Notes: generated by a model from the letters alone, not told the origin. A stretch of 64,000 nucleotides of DNA from an uncultured Bacteroidales bacterium (GCA_947303085.1 CAMYXP010000002.1:241719-305718); one strand, 5' to 3'; positions 8,677 through 18,193 are shown, numbered from the stretch's first letter. Made by a program: numbers and translations.

Positions 8677-9504
8677 ATGAAGCAATATCTCGATTTACTT
8701 CAACGGATTCTCGACGAAGGCGTTCAGAAAGGCGACCGTACAGGCACCGGAACCATCAGCATTTTCGGGCATCAGATGCGATTCAACCTCTCCGAGGGCT
8801 TCCCTCTCGTGACCACGAAAAAGGTTCACCTCAAGTCGATCATCTACGAGCTTCTGTGGCTCATCGCGGGCGACACCAACATCAAATATCTGCACGACCA
8901 CAAGGTGACGATCTGGGACGAGTGGGCTAACGCCGACGGCGACCTCGGTCCGGTTTACGGCGCGCAGTGGCGCAACTGGAACAACGAGGGCATCGACCAG
9001 ATTCAACAGGTGATTGACAGCATCAAGAGTAATCCGAACAGCCGCCGTCACATCGTGACGGCGTGGAACCCGAGCGTGCTGCCCGACGAGCACGAGAAGG
9101 ATTTTGCCAAGAACGTGGCGGCTGGCAAGGCGGCACTGCCTCCATGTCACGCCTTCTTCCAGTTTTACGTCGCCGACGGCAAACTCTCGTGCCAGCTCTA
9201 CCAGCGCTCAGCCGACGTGTTCCTCGGCGTGCCGTTCAACATCGCGTCGTATTCGTTGCTGACGATGATGATGGCGCAGGTGTGCGGCCTCGAACCTGGC
9301 GACTTCGTCCACACCTTCGGCGATGTGCATATATACAACAACCACATCGAGCAAGTGAAGCTGCAGCTCTCACGCGAGCCACGCACGCTCCCGACAATGA
9401 AGCTGAACCCCGACATCAAGAGTCTGTTCGACTTCAAATACGAAGATTTCACATTGGAAAACTACAACCCCTACGACGCCATAAAAGCGGATGTTTCGAT
9501 ATGA
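8677..9504 (+). CDS. thyA: Thymidylate synthase
   Basis: 275 aa, slightly longer than the 264-residue E. coli enzyme because of a short insertion before the active site (residues ~135-152). Makes dTMP from dUMP with methylene-tetrahydrofolate in the cytoplasm. The catalytic cysteine is Cys157 in [22 protein letters not shown] (123-133), [17 protein letters not shown] and HIYNNH carry the dUMP- and folate-binding residues. The start [12 protein letters not shown] is the family start. It is 2 bp after the permease and overlaps folA as ATGA, the usual thyA-folA pair in which DHFR regenerates the folate oxidised here. Confidence 0.98.
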   Translation: MKQYLDLLQRILDEGVQKGDRTGTGTISIFGHQMRFNLSEGFPLVTTKKVHLKSIIYELLWLIAGDTNIKYLHDHKVTIWDEWANADGDLGPVYGAQWRNWNNEGIDQIQQVIDSIKSNPNSRRHIVTAWNPSVLPDEHEKDFAKNVAAGKAALPPCHAFFQFYVADGKLSCQLYQRSADVFLGVPFNIASYSLLTMMMAQVCGLEPGDFVHTFGDVHIYNNHIEQVKLQLSREPRTLPTMKLNPDIKSLFDFKYEDFTLENYNPYDAIKADVSI

Positions 9505-10001
9505 AAACAAAGATTTCTATAATAGTAGCACTCGCTAAGAATCGCGCCATCGGCAAAGGCGGCGACCTCATCTGGCATCTCTCGAACGACCTGAAGCATT
9601 TCAAAGAGGTGACATCGGGCCACACGGTGATAATGGGATATAAGACCTACGCCTCTCTGCCTGGCAAGAAAGCGTTGCCAAAACGTCGTAACATCATCAT
9701 TTCCAGTCATTTAGATACAGCACCGGAAGGCTTCGAGCTGGCAAACTCGATTTTAGATGCCATGAAGCTGGTTTACAACGAGGAAGAAGTCTTCATCATT
9801 GGCGGCGGCATAATCTACGAGCAGTTCCTGCCAATGGCCGACAAGCTTTATCTCACGGTCATCGACAAGGATTTCGAGGCCGACACCTTCTTCCCTATCA
9901 TCAACTTCAACGATTGGGAACTCACCGACCTCAAAGTCATCGACGACGACCCGCAGATTGACTGCAGCTACCGGTTTGAAATCTGGGAAAAGAAAGGATA
10001 G
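9501..10001 (+). CDS. folA: Dihydrofolate reductase
   Basis: 166 aa from the ATG at 9501, within the thyA stop (ATGA). Reduces dihydrofolate to tetrahydrofolate with NADPH. The N-terminal strand [31 protein letters not shown] with the catalytic acid Asp30, [13 protein letters not shown] and the NADP-binding [13 protein letters not shown] are all present. A longer reading from 9063 in the same frame lies inside thyA and is not the gene. Its last codons (GAAAAGAAAGGATAG) run into GGATAAGAA-type word repeats and a hairpin that separates it from the convergent protease gene. Confidence 0.96.
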   Translation: MKTKISIIVALAKNRAIGKGGDLIWHLSNDLKHFKEVTSGHTVIMGYKTYASLPGKKALPKRRNIIISSHLDTAPEGFELANSILDAMKLVYNEEEVFIIGGGIIYEQFLPMADKLYLTVIDKDFEADTFFPIINFNDWELTDLKVIDDDPQIDCSYRFEIWEKKG

Positions 10002-10046
10002 TGAGGATAAGAAAGATAGTGAGGATAAGCTTATCCTTCTTATCTT
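10002..10046. terminator. GGATAAG inverted repeat between convergent genes
   Basis: Copies of GGATAAGAAAGATAGTGA-type words follow the folA stop. Arms 10015-10029 and 10030-10044 are complementary apart from a mismatch near the tip of the arm, centred on GGATAAGCTTATCC (10023-10036), with TTTTAT after it on the plus strand. It lies between folA and the convergent C10 protease and may end both transcripts. The same words recur at 39157-39260. Confidence 0.6.
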
Positions 10047-12581
10047 TTATTTCAGGATTGAAATCTTTCGTGTCACTTCATTGCCGTCGGCAACAAGATT
10101 CACCAAATAAATTCCAGCATCGAAACCATCAATATTTATTGAAACTTCCGACGAATCAAAAGTCTGTTCATAAACTTTTTGTCCAACTGTATTGTAGATT
10201 GTGACATTGCTGATGTTTTCAGCTTTGATTTTCAGCAAATCTTTGGCCGGATTCGGGTAAATCCGGATATTATTCGCGATATTTTCATCAACACCTTCAG
10301 GTGAATAATAAATCTTCACGAAATATTCGTTGCCATACAGCGCCTTGGCTGGAATTGAATAGCAATCGACATCCTTGTAATAAGCGACGACTTTGTAGAA
10401 ATACCAGTTGCCGTATTCAAGAATCTTGTTATCCTTATACTCGTATTTGTTATGAGAAACCAGCTTTGCAACAGTATACTCACCGTCATCATTAACTTTT
10501 CTGTAAACGACAAATCCGCTTAGGTTCTCGTCGTTTTCAGGTGCCGACCATGTGATCATCGGTTTTCCGTTGCTTTGCATTTCAAACCACAGGTGTCGAG
10601 GCGGGTTGCAGGCGTCGCCTATGCTGACACATGTCATTTCTGACAGCTCCGACTCGCCGTTTTCGCAAAGGCGGCTAACATTATAACAATGTCCTGTTTC
10701 GCCCGTGTTTTGATCTGTAAACGATTGATTATCTTCAGAAAACATCTTATAGATGACATCGTCGCGATAGATGCAGTAGGCATAAGCGCCATCGAGAGCG
10801 CCGTTCCATTCGAGAGCGACATCTGATTCTTGTTCATTACCCGTCAGATTTGTCGGCGCATCGCAAGTGCCAACGTTGCCGCACCCGTTATTTATTCTCA
10901 AAAACACGCCTTCCGCCATCTCGGCCGATGAGCCAGAGAACGAGAAAACACTAACATTTTGCGAGTTGTAGATGTTGAACGACAGGTTGTCGATGGTATC
11001 TTTTGAGGCCACCCATGCAAATGCCAGACGTCCTAAAGGCAAGTTTTCGTGAATAGCCTGCGATGTCGACGATGTCATGGTGAACTGAGCCACTTCGGTG
11101 TTAGCCATGTTATAAACAGCGATATGATTGCCTTGCCAGCCGTGATAATCAGTTGTAGTCACTGCTATTTTCCAGTCGCACGACGGACCGAAACTGACAT
11201 CTTTCCGTATCACCTGCTTGCCGTTACGTCCGTTGCTGACGGCAAACACCTTATATTCGTATTTATCGTAATAAGGCACGATGTCGGTAAATGTCATCTG
11301 TTGTCCGGCGACTATGCCTTCTGTTATCTCATGGCACACCTTGCTGTTACGCATAATCACGATTTTCTCGATGTCGGTCAGTGCTCTGCCGTCGAGATAT
11401 GTCGTCGGGTTGGTCCATGTCAACGTAGCCTCGAACGAGACATCTGAAAGAGGTGTCACCGTGAGGTTTGTCGGGGCGCTTGGTGTGGCGTCGTAAACCA
11501 CCTGCGGCACGAAGTTAAACATAGCGTCGGCGGGGTTGGTATACGGCGCGTCGTCGATGAGATACCATCCGTCGGAGCTGCCGCCCCAGCCGAGGTTGAA
11601 GTGGAACATGTCGTTGTCGTCGTATCCGTCGCAGATGAAGGCGTGGCATCCGTCGTCGCAGCCTCCGTAATACATCGGCCAGCCCATGTCGAACTGTTCG
11701 CGCACCATGGCTTTCCATGTCTCCGTCTCGAAGTCGTCGCGACGAAGCTGGATACATGCGTCGCTAAAGCTGAAATAGTTATGGATGGCACCGGGGATAG
11801 GGCCTGAAGCGCCACCGCTGCCGTCGGGACCGTAGCCCATATCGATGCTGACACCACTATGGAAGCTTATCATAGCCGCCGCCTCAATCTCCTCAATAGG
11901 TGAGCTTGCCGTGACTTTATTGGCAATATGTTCCCAATCGTAGTAGGTGTTTTCAAAGTCGGCGCAGATAGTGCCGTAGTCTTCGTGATAGTAGCAATGG
12001 CTGCCGTTGCCGTGTACCGGATATTTCCAGAACGATATCAGCTGAGCCATTGAGGTGGCAAGACATCCCACTATTGCATGGCCATGGTCACCGGCCGGAT
12101 CGTTCGGGCAGAAATAGTTATACGGATAACCCTGATTCCATTGTGTCTGAACCAAATACACCTTTTCTCTGCCACTGTGACGTGAGACGAGCTTGCCGTG
12201 CTTTTCGAGCATGCTCCAGTCCGCGGCGACGTCAGGAGCCGCGGCATTTCTCACCTTGTCATTACTCCTGGCCGCCACTATGCCAGCCAGATAATCCTGA
12301 AGCGCCGGAGGCACGTTGTTGACATCAAAAGCGCCATTATCTGAATATCCGATGATAGGACGATAGAAATCGTCGGCCGAGATAATGACAAAGCCGCTAT
12401 CACCCACATTGAAAATGTAGAAACAGCTCTCGTTTCTGTCGGTGAAGGCGGTTTGCACCAGCGTCAGCTCGGCACCCGTGAACTTCTGTCCGAGTGCTTT
12501 CGCGAAAGCGACATCAACAGGATTGGCTCTCATCGAGACAAATCCCAATACTACCGCAAATAACAATAAATATTTTTTCAT
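10047..12581 (-). CDS. C10 family cysteine protease with T9SS sorting domain (copy A)
   Basis: 844 aa from the ATG at 12581 (MKKYLLLFAVVLG); an in-frame TTG three codons earlier is rejected because the ATG begins the signal peptide. Signal peptide about 1-19 (ends MRAN), propeptide of the streptopain/Spi type about 20-145, C10 peptidase domain about 145-345 with catalytic Cys173 (GCLATSM) and His313 (GCHAFICDGY), then fibronectin-like modules, and a C-terminal T9SS type A domain of ~70 residues (YPNPAKDLLKI ... IYNTVGQKVYEQ ... GIYLVNL). Predicted to be secreted through T9SS and anchored or released. Last of three tandem paralogs, probably cotranscribed. The most divergent of the three around the active-site cysteine (VGCLATS instead of YAGCVATAMSQ). 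Targets unknown. Confidence 0.93.
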   Translation of the reverse strand: MKKYLLLFAVVLGFVSMRANPVDVAFAKALGQKFTGAELTLVQTAFTDRNESCFYIFNVGDSGFVIISADDFYRPIIGYSDNGAFDVNNVPPALQDYLAGIVAARSNDKVRNAAAPDVAADWSMLEKHGKLVSRHSGREKVYLVQTQWNQGYPYNYFCPNDPAGDHGHAIVGCLATSMAQLISFWKYPVHGNGSHCYYHEDYGTICADFENTYYDWEHIANKVTASSPIEEIEAAAMISFHSGVSIDMGYGPDGSGGASGPIPGAIHNYFSFSDACIQLRRDDFETETWKAMVREQFDMGWPMYYGGCDDGCHAFICDGYDDNDMFHFNLGWGGSSDGWYLIDDAPYTNPADAMFNFVPQVVYDATPSAPTNLTVTPLSDVSFEATLTWTNPTTYLDGRALTDIEKIVIMRNSKVCHEITEGIVAGQQMTFTDIVPYYDKYEYKVFAVSNGRNGKQVIRKDVSFGPSCDWKIAVTTTDYHGWQGNHIAVYNMANTEVAQFTMTSSTSQAIHENLPLGRLAFAWVASKDTIDNLSFNIYNSQNVSVFSFSGSSAEMAEGVFLRINNGCGNVGTCDAPTNLTGNEQESDVALEWNGALDGAYAYCIYRDDVIYKMFSEDNQSFTDQNTGETGHCYNVSRLCENGESELSEMTCVSIGDACNPPRHLWFEMQSNGKPMITWSAPENDENLSGFVVYRKVNDDGEYTVAKLVSHNKYEYKDNKILEYGNWYFYKVVAYYKDVDCYSIPAKALYGNEYFVKIYYSPEGVDENIANNIRIYPNPAKDLLKIKAENISNVTIYNTVGQKVYEQTFDSSEVSINIDGFDAGIYLVNLVADGNEVTRKISILK

Positions 12582-12592
12582 AATTAACAAAT

Positions 12593-12620
12593 GTAGGGAC
12601 GTAGTACACCGCGTCCCTAC
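12593..12620. repeat. 28-bp GTAGGG-type palindrome in the leader of protease copy A
   Basis: Arms GTAGGGACG (12593-12601) and CGTCCCTAC (12612-12620) around a 10-nt loop. Same overall length and related arms as 4430-4457 and 63917-63944. It ends 11 nt before the minus-strand start codon at 12581. A run of eight T follows it only on the plus strand, where no gene would need it, so it is not an obvious terminator for the upstream protease. Confidence 0.75.
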
Positions 12621-12644
12621 TTTTTTTTATTTTATTTTTTAATA

Positions 12645-15221
12645 TTATCTTACAACAGAAACCTTTGTTGTGATTTCCTTGCCATTGGCAACGATGCGAA
12701 CCATATAGATTCCCTGTTCGAAGTCGTTGGTGTTGATTGTTGTCTCGTTTCCGTTGAGATTCTGTTCGAACACCTTCTGGCCGATAGTGTTGTAAACTGT
12801 CACATTGGTGAGATTCTCAGCTTTCACTGTGAGGACGTCGTTAGCAGGATTTGGATACACTGCCACTGACTGTGCCTCGTTCTCATCAACGCCGGCTGGT
12901 CCGAAGTAAACCTTCACGAAAAATTCATTGCCATACAATGATTTTGCAGGTGCTGAGAAGCAATCGATATCTTTGTAGTAAGCGACAACTTTATAGTAGT
13001 ACCAGTTGCCGTTTTCCATTGTCTTGTTCTCTTTGTATTCGGTCTTGTTTGCTCCGACGAGCTTAATCTGTTCGTATTCGCCGTCGTCATTGACTTTTCT
13101 ATAGATATAATATCCGCTAAGACCTGTGCTTGGATTTGGTGTAGCCCATGTGATGGTTGGTTTGCCATTTGCCTGGAGTTCAAACCAGAGGTTTCGTGCC
13201 GGGTTGCAGCCATCGCCCACTGTAGCGCATGCCTCGTTCGACATCACCGATTCGCCGCCTTCGCCGAGTACGCAGATCTGGTAGCAGTGACCGCCAAGTG
13301 TTGGAGCCTCGTCGACGAACTGATTTTCGTGAGCGAGTTCGAAGAGCAGACCGTCACGGTAGATGTTGACACCGTAATTTGGTTTTGCCGAGCCTGTCCA
13401 AGTAAGGACGATATTGTCACCATTTGTTGAAGCGAACAATTCACCTGTTGTCAAAGCAGGAGCCTCGTTGCCGCAGCCGTTGTTGCCTGTCCAAAATACA
13501 CCGGCAGGAATACTGCCTGATGCTCCATTATATTCATAAACAACATTTCCTGATGCATCTTTGATCTTGAATGTCAAATTCACACTGGCTGAGCCGGCTT
13601 TCCATGCAAATGAAACCTTACCGATGGTAACATCCATGTTATAGGTTGTATTGTTGCCGTTTGTCATAGTGAATCTGTCAATTTCACGACCAGCTCCGTC
13701 GTAAGCGATGATGTAACCGCTCTTCCAGCCTTGCATGTCACCTGATGTGGCGACGATCTTCCACTGGCATGTCGGGCCGAATGACTCTGACAAGACTGCC
13801 GGTGAGCCGTTGACGCCTTCTTTAACAGCGAAAATCTTGTATTCGAAAGTGCTGTAGCAAGGAACAGTGTTATCAACGTATGTCATGCTTGCGCCTGGAG
13901 TAGGGTTATTTGCTGTGTAAATAACATTGCCGTCTCTTGTGATGACTATCTGATCAATCGAAGTAAGATTCTGGTTGTTCATAGTCTTGCTAGGATTTGT
14001 CCAAGCAATGGTAGCCTCCTGTGCGACGTCGCTTGTCTTTGTGATTGAAGCATTTGTAGGAGCCTGAATTGTGTTGTTATAAACAGGTGTCGGGACGTAG
14101 TTGAAGATAGCCGCTGCGCTTGAAGAATAGTCGATAGCGTCGACCTGATACCAGTTATCGTCTGAACCACTCCATCCGAAGTTGAAGCTGATGAAGTCAT
14201 CTTCGTTATAACCATCAGCGACAAAAGCGTGACCGCCGCTTGAGCTCTGACCTGAATAATAAACAGGACGGCCGAGGTCGAATTCAGCCTTCAGCATGCT
14301 GATCCAGTTAACGAGAGAATATGAGTTTCTGCTCTTCTTCTGGCAATAGTCATAATCGAAATATGATGCCATCGCTGGAGGGACGAGGTCTGAATATGTA
14401 CCGCTACCATCCCAGTCGAATGTCATATCCACCGAAACACCACAGTGATACATCAATGTAGCGACAGCGTCAATCTGCTCATCTGTTGCGTTATTCAATG
14501 ATCTTGGCATCAAATTCCAGTGATATGTTGTTTCACCGAAGTTGGCATATTGATAGCCATAATTATAATAGGTAGGAGCATAACCGACGCAGTTGTAGCC
14601 GTGGCTGCCTTCACCATGCTCCGGATAATCCCAGTATTTCATAACCTGGCTCATAGCTGTAGCGACGCAACCTGCATAGCAACGTCCGCCGGCGCCTGCA
14701 TGTCCGCCCTGTGTTGCTGGAGCATAGAGGTTGTAAGGGCTGTTCTGGTTCCATTTGGTCTGTACAAGTGGGCCAACCCTACCACCTCTCTTGTCACTCA
14801 ACTTACCGCAGTTCTCGAGTGATTTCCACATACCGGCGATGTCAGGAGTAGCTGCGATGTTCTCCTCAATAGCATAGCTGATACTATTTTTATAAGTCTC
14901 AAGCATGAACATAGCGCCGTTGTATGGGTTGCTTGCATCGAATGGACCATTCTCAGAATAAGCGAGAATAGGACGCACGTTGTCGGATGCTGCCACCATA
15001 ACAAAACCTTCATTTCCGATGTTGAAAACATAAACACATGGCTCACCGTTGTCGGATGTCACCGTGTAGTAGAGTTCGAGATCAGCTCTCATGGTCTTCT
15101 CAAAGTTAGCCTGGACAAACTTCTGTCCGAGCGACTTAGCTGCATTGACGTCGACAGGATTTGCGAACATTGCGCCCATTCCGAGGACTACAGCCACTGT
15201 TAACAATAATAGTTTTTTCAT
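12645..15221 (-). CDS. C10 family cysteine protease with T9SS sorting domain (copy B)
   Basis: 858 aa. Signal peptide about 1-20 (MKKLLLLTVAVVLGMGAMFA), propeptide about 21-150, C10 catalytic domain about 150-370 with Cys185 (CYAGCVATAM) and His331 (GGHAFVADGYNEDD), fibronectin-like segments about 380-780 including a CNPARNLWFELQANGKPTIT module, and a T9SS CTD at the end (YPNPANDVLTV ... VYNTIGQKVFEQ ... GIYMVRI). Secreted protease by family knowledge; the propeptide should block the active site until cleaved. 63 bp separate it from copy A and 42 bp from copy C, with no clear -7 element in either gap, so one operon is likely. The C-terminal third is strikingly similar to copy A, as expected from duplication. 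Confidence 0.94.
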   Translation of the reverse strand: MKKLLLLTVAVVLGMGAMFANPVDVNAAKSLGQKFVQANFEKTMRADLELYYTVTSDNGEPCVYVFNIGNEGFVMVAASDNVRPILAYSENGPFDASNPYNGAMFMLETYKNSISYAIEENIAATPDIAGMWKSLENCGKLSDKRGGRVGPLVQTKWNQNSPYNLYAPATQGGHAGAGGRCYAGCVATAMSQVMKYWDYPEHGEGSHGYNCVGYAPTYYNYGYQYANFGETTYHWNLMPRSLNNATDEQIDAVATLMYHCGVSVDMTFDWDGSGTYSDLVPPAMASYFDYDYCQKKSRNSYSLVNWISMLKAEFDLGRPVYYSGQSSSGGHAFVADGYNEDDFISFNFGWSGSDDNWYQVDAIDYSSSAAAIFNYVPTPVYNNTIQAPTNASITKTSDVAQEATIAWTNPSKTMNNQNLTSIDQIVITRDGNVIYTANNPTPGASMTYVDNTVPCYSTFEYKIFAVKEGVNGSPAVLSESFGPTCQWKIVATSGDMQGWKSGYIIAYDGAGREIDRFTMTNGNNTTYNMDVTIGKVSFAWKAGSASVNLTFKIKDASGNVVYEYNGASGSIPAGVFWTGNNGCGNEAPALTTGELFASTNGDNIVLTWTGSAKPNYGVNIYRDGLLFELAHENQFVDEAPTLGGHCYQICVLGEGGESVMSNEACATVGDGCNPARNLWFELQANGKPTITWATPNPSTGLSGYYIYRKVNDDGEYEQIKLVGANKTEYKENKTMENGNWYYYKVVAYYKDIDCFSAPAKSLYGNEFFVKVYFGPAGVDENEAQSVAVYPNPANDVLTVKAENLTNVTVYNTIGQKVFEQNLNGNETTINTNDFEQGIYMVRIVANGKEITTKVSVVR

Positions 15222-15263
15222 TGTGATTAAATTGTTAAATTAATAATTTGTTTTACTTATTTC

Positions 15264-17516
15264 TTATTCAATTACTGATACTTTCTGTGTTGTTGTGCCG
15301 TTGGCCGCCTGGATTCTCACCATGTAGATGCCGCTTCCGAAATCTTTCATGTTGACAACGCACTCGTTACCATCGACTGCCTCCTCATAGACCTTCTGTC
15401 CGACGAGGTTAAACACCGCCACTGTCTTGATGGCATTAGCCTCGATCTTCAGATTGCCTGATGTAGGATTCGGATACAAACGGGCGTTGATTGAGTTTTC
15501 AGCCACTGCCATCACCGCTACCACCACGTAATCGGTGTTGTTTGGTGTAACAGCTGGGTTCGACTCGCAAGCCGAGTTGTAGGCTGTCACCTTATAATAA
15601 TATGTGCCATTGGCAACGGCGTCGAAATATGAGTTCTCGCTGCCGTCGATAGCTGCCACTTCGGTATATTCGTTGCCGTCGTTGCTTCTGTAAATCTTGA
15701 ATTTCGAAGGAGTGTAGGTGCAGGCCCATGCGAGCTGTGCTCCGCTAGCGCCTCCCTGATATGTGAACTCACCAGCCAAGTTGGTAGGCGCGGTGCAGTT
15801 AGGGCAGTCGTTGTTGCCTGTATAAATAGTGCCGTTCAGCTGTGACGATGAGCCGGTGAATGTGTAGGCGTTCTGTCCTGCCGAGTCTTTCAAAGTGATT
15901 GTCAATGAAGCGATTGTTGTTGATGGAGCGTACCATTGTAATGAGAAGCCACCTTCAGGGAATACTACTTTTTCCGACAATGGTGATGAGCTTGTCATCT
16001 GAATCTCATGGAACACTGTGCCGTTAGCGCTTACGACAAGAAGTTTGCCATCGCCCCATCCCTGGAAGGATGTGGTCTGGCACACGAATTTCCATGTGCA
16101 GCTTGGTCCTACCACCACCGCTTTTGAGAATGCCTCGCCTTCATAGCCGTCGTTTTTGCCGACAATAGTATATTTGTATGCGCCATAACTAGCCACATTA
16201 TCTTCAAACGAAAGTGTTGTGCCTGGCTGAGGGTTGTCAAAAGTCTGAATTGTCTGACCGTTACGTTTCAAGACAATCTGCTGAATTGAAGTCAGAGGGC
16301 TGCCCGAGATCGATACTGTAGGCACTGTCCAGCTGATGTTCACTGTCTTTGTCATAGCGTCGGCCACTCCAACTTCCATAGTCTCGATAGCAGGAACCAT
16401 GGCATTGTAGATATAGTCAGGAATGATATCAAACACAGCTCTTTGATAATTATTGAAGTTGCCGTTACCGGAATTCAAAGCGTCAATTTGGAAATAGTTG
16501 TTGCCGGAACCGCTCCAACCCCAGTTGAAATGGAATCTACGCTGGTCGTTGTAGCCGTCGCAGTTGAAGGCATGGCCGCCGTTGCTGTCAGAACCGGCAT
16601 AAACGAAAGGAATGCCACGGTCAAGTTGTGCGATAAGCTTGTCTTCCCATGCTGTTCTTGTATAGTTGTCGCGGTTTTCAATATGAACGCCGGCACCATA
16701 TCTGAAATAATCAATCAATGCCGGACCCACATCCTCGGTGTGAGCTCCGCTGCCGTCTGGAGCGAAGTCCATATCCACGGCGATACCGCAGTGATACATC
16801 AACAACGCGACTGCCAAACCGCCGGCATTAGCCGAAGTCACTGAGTTTGGCATTATCGACCATTCGTAAGTCGTTGCGCCGAAATTGGCCGACAATGTTC
16901 CGCCGTATGAACTCGAGCTGTATGAATGCTCACCCACGCCAGTCTCAGGCCAGTTCCAGTATTTCATCACCTGGCTCATAGCTGTCGCCACGCAACCTGC
17001 ATAGCAATGGTTGTTAGTCCAATAGCTTTGGCAAGCCGGAGCATAATAGTTATATGGCCAATCCTGATTCCATGTAGTAGTCAAAAGAGGCTGCACCGCT
17101 TTTTCCATTCTTGTTTTTGTTGTGACACCTTCCTTGCGGAGCAGATCCCATTGCTCAGCCACATCAGCATCTGCAACTAATTCATTATCAATAGCATACT
17201 GAATCTGACGTCCATAGTGGCCAAAGAAATAAAGCATGCCGTCAGGAATATTGTTGACATCAAAAGCACCTTCGTCGCCATTACCCAAAACAGGATATGC
17301 GCGGTCGTCGGCCGCCATCACTATAAAACCGTTGGCGTAGTTAAAAACATAAAGATACGCCACACCTTCGTCGTTGCTAAAGGTGTAAACATGTTCAACA
17401 TTGTTTCTCAAATACTTAGCTCCAAGTTCCTTTGCTGTGTTGACATCAACAGGAGCCGCGAACATCTGTCCTGCGAAAACCACGAGGGCAGCTACAATGA
17501 CCAATAATTTCTTCAT
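15264..17516 (-). CDS. C10 family cysteine protease with T9SS sorting domain (copy C)
   Basis: 750 aa, the shortest and first of the three. Signal peptide about 1-20 (ends GQMFA), propeptide about 21-140, C10 domain about 145-355 with Cys175 (CYAGCVATAMSQVMKYW) and His315 (GGHAFNCDGYN), then one or two fibronectin-like modules (APTNLAGEFTYQGG and a YYYKVTAYN strand near 645) and a T9SS type A CTD (YPNPTSGNLKI ... GSGIYMVRI). It has about 100 fewer residues than copy B, mainly in the fibronectin part. Start ATG at 17516 sits in an AT-rich leader; no convincing -7 element was found in the ~200 bp upstream, though AATGTTTG near 17609 is one base off. Substrate and surface location are inferred. 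Confidence 0.94.
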   Translation of the reverse strand: MKKLLVIVAALVVFAGQMFAAPVDVNTAKELGAKYLRNNVEHVYTFSNDEGVAYLYVFNYANGFIVMAADDRAYPVLGNGDEGAFDVNNIPDGMLYFFGHYGRQIQYAIDNELVADADVAEQWDLLRKEGVTTKTRMEKAVQPLLTTTWNQDWPYNYYAPACQSYWTNNHCYAGCVATAMSQVMKYWNWPETGVGEHSYSSSSYGGTLSANFGATTYEWSIMPNSVTSANAGGLAVALLMYHCGIAVDMDFAPDGSGAHTEDVGPALIDYFRYGAGVHIENRDNYTRTAWEDKLIAQLDRGIPFVYAGSDSNGGHAFNCDGYNDQRRFHFNWGWSGSGNNYFQIDALNSGNGNFNNYQRAVFDIIPDYIYNAMVPAIETMEVGVADAMTKTVNISWTVPTVSISGSPLTSIQQIVLKRNGQTIQTFDNPQPGTTLSFEDNVASYGAYKYTIVGKNDGYEGEAFSKAVVVGPSCTWKFVCQTTSFQGWGDGKLLVVSANGTVFHEIQMTSSSPLSEKVVFPEGGFSLQWYAPSTTIASLTITLKDSAGQNAYTFTGSSSQLNGTIYTGNNDCPNCTAPTNLAGEFTYQGGASGAQLAWACTYTPSKFKIYRSNDGNEYTEVAAIDGSENSYFDAVANGTYYYKVTAYNSACESNPAVTPNNTDYVVVAVMAVAENSINARLYPNPTSGNLKIEANAIKTVAVFNLVGQKVYEEAVDGNECVVNMKDFGSGIYMVRIQAANGTTTQKVSVIE

Positions 17517-17688
17517 TTTTTGCTATTTTTTATTTTATTATTTTCTTTTAGAATAATGTCAAAAACCGTAAACTGCTGTCAATGAGAGAGTTAAAATGGT
17601 TACAAACATTATTGTACTATTATCTTGTTTAATTAATTTTAAGCTTGTAAAAATACAAAAAATTTTCATACGATGCTCAATTTTTTCG

Positions 17689-17696
17689 TATTTTTG
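17689..17696 (+). promoter_or_regulatory. -7 element for the 156-aa gene
   Basis: TATTTTTG, exact TAnnTTTG match, followed by GCA as in many Bacteroidota promoters. Start predicted near 17701, leader about 22 nt. Confidence 0.6.
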
Positions 17697-17722
17697 CACT
17701 TTAAAAATGAAAAATCTCTGAA

Positions 17723-18193
17723 ATGGAGCATAAATACTACGATTTTTACATGCGTTTCCCGAGTGAGGACGACGCGCTGAAGGCGAAAGATTTTTATTAT
17801 ACCAAGCATCGTCCGCGCATCGGCGGTGAGTTCAAAATCAACGATAACGGCGTGTGTTCGCTGTCGTTGCAAGACGAGTGCGAGCTCATAACCGACCTCT
17901 ACCCTTTCGGCCTGACGCGTTACATCGTAGCCGACAACTTCCACGGCGTGCGTCGTGAGCATGGCAAAGACATTTTCGACTTCTTCACCGACAGCAACAA
18001 TTATTTCTGCTGGGATTTGAACGACCAGGTCTTTGAAAAACTCAACGATTTCTTGAAAAACGAGATTCATAACGACGGCTTCACGCCCGAACAAGGCAAA
18101 CACGCTCCATTCGTCCAGCGCACCCTCGACAGCATGGGAATCGACGACCTCTACAACATGCTGAATGTCGACGCACCGGGACTTGACATCTAA
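17723..18193 (+). CDS. Conserved-looking hypothetical protein, 156 aa
   Basis: Not recognised. The protein is soluble, has no signal peptide or membrane segment, and is rich in aromatic and acidic residues (HKYYDFYMRFPSEDDALKAKDF at the start, in outline; later YNMLNVDAPGLDI). The opening YYDFYMRFPSEDDAL suggests a strand followed by a helix, as in small alpha-beta sandwich proteins. It has a good promoter and base composition like its neighbours, so it is a real gene. It is convergent with the dnaE-type polymerase gene (18 bp between stop codons) and divergent from the protease cluster, so it is probably a single-gene unit. No function is proposed. Confidence 0.8.
   Translation: MEHKYYDFYMRFPSEDDALKAKDFYYTKHRPRIGGEFKINDNGVCSLSLQDECELITDLYPFGLTRYIVADNFHGVRREHGKDIFDFFTDSNNYFCWDLNDQVFEKLNDFLKNEIHNDGFTPEQGKHAPFVQRTLDSMGIDDLYNMLNVDAPGLDI

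Noticed and set aside
9063..10001. A longer reading frame through the 3' end of thyA into folA, as a fused protein
   Set aside because: The part inside thyA is a shadow frame; the ATG at 9501 begins a standard DHFR and overlaps the thyA stop as ATGA.
12593..12620. Rho-independent terminator of protease copy B
   Set aside because: The T-tract follows on the plus strand only, opposite to the direction of the protease genes.
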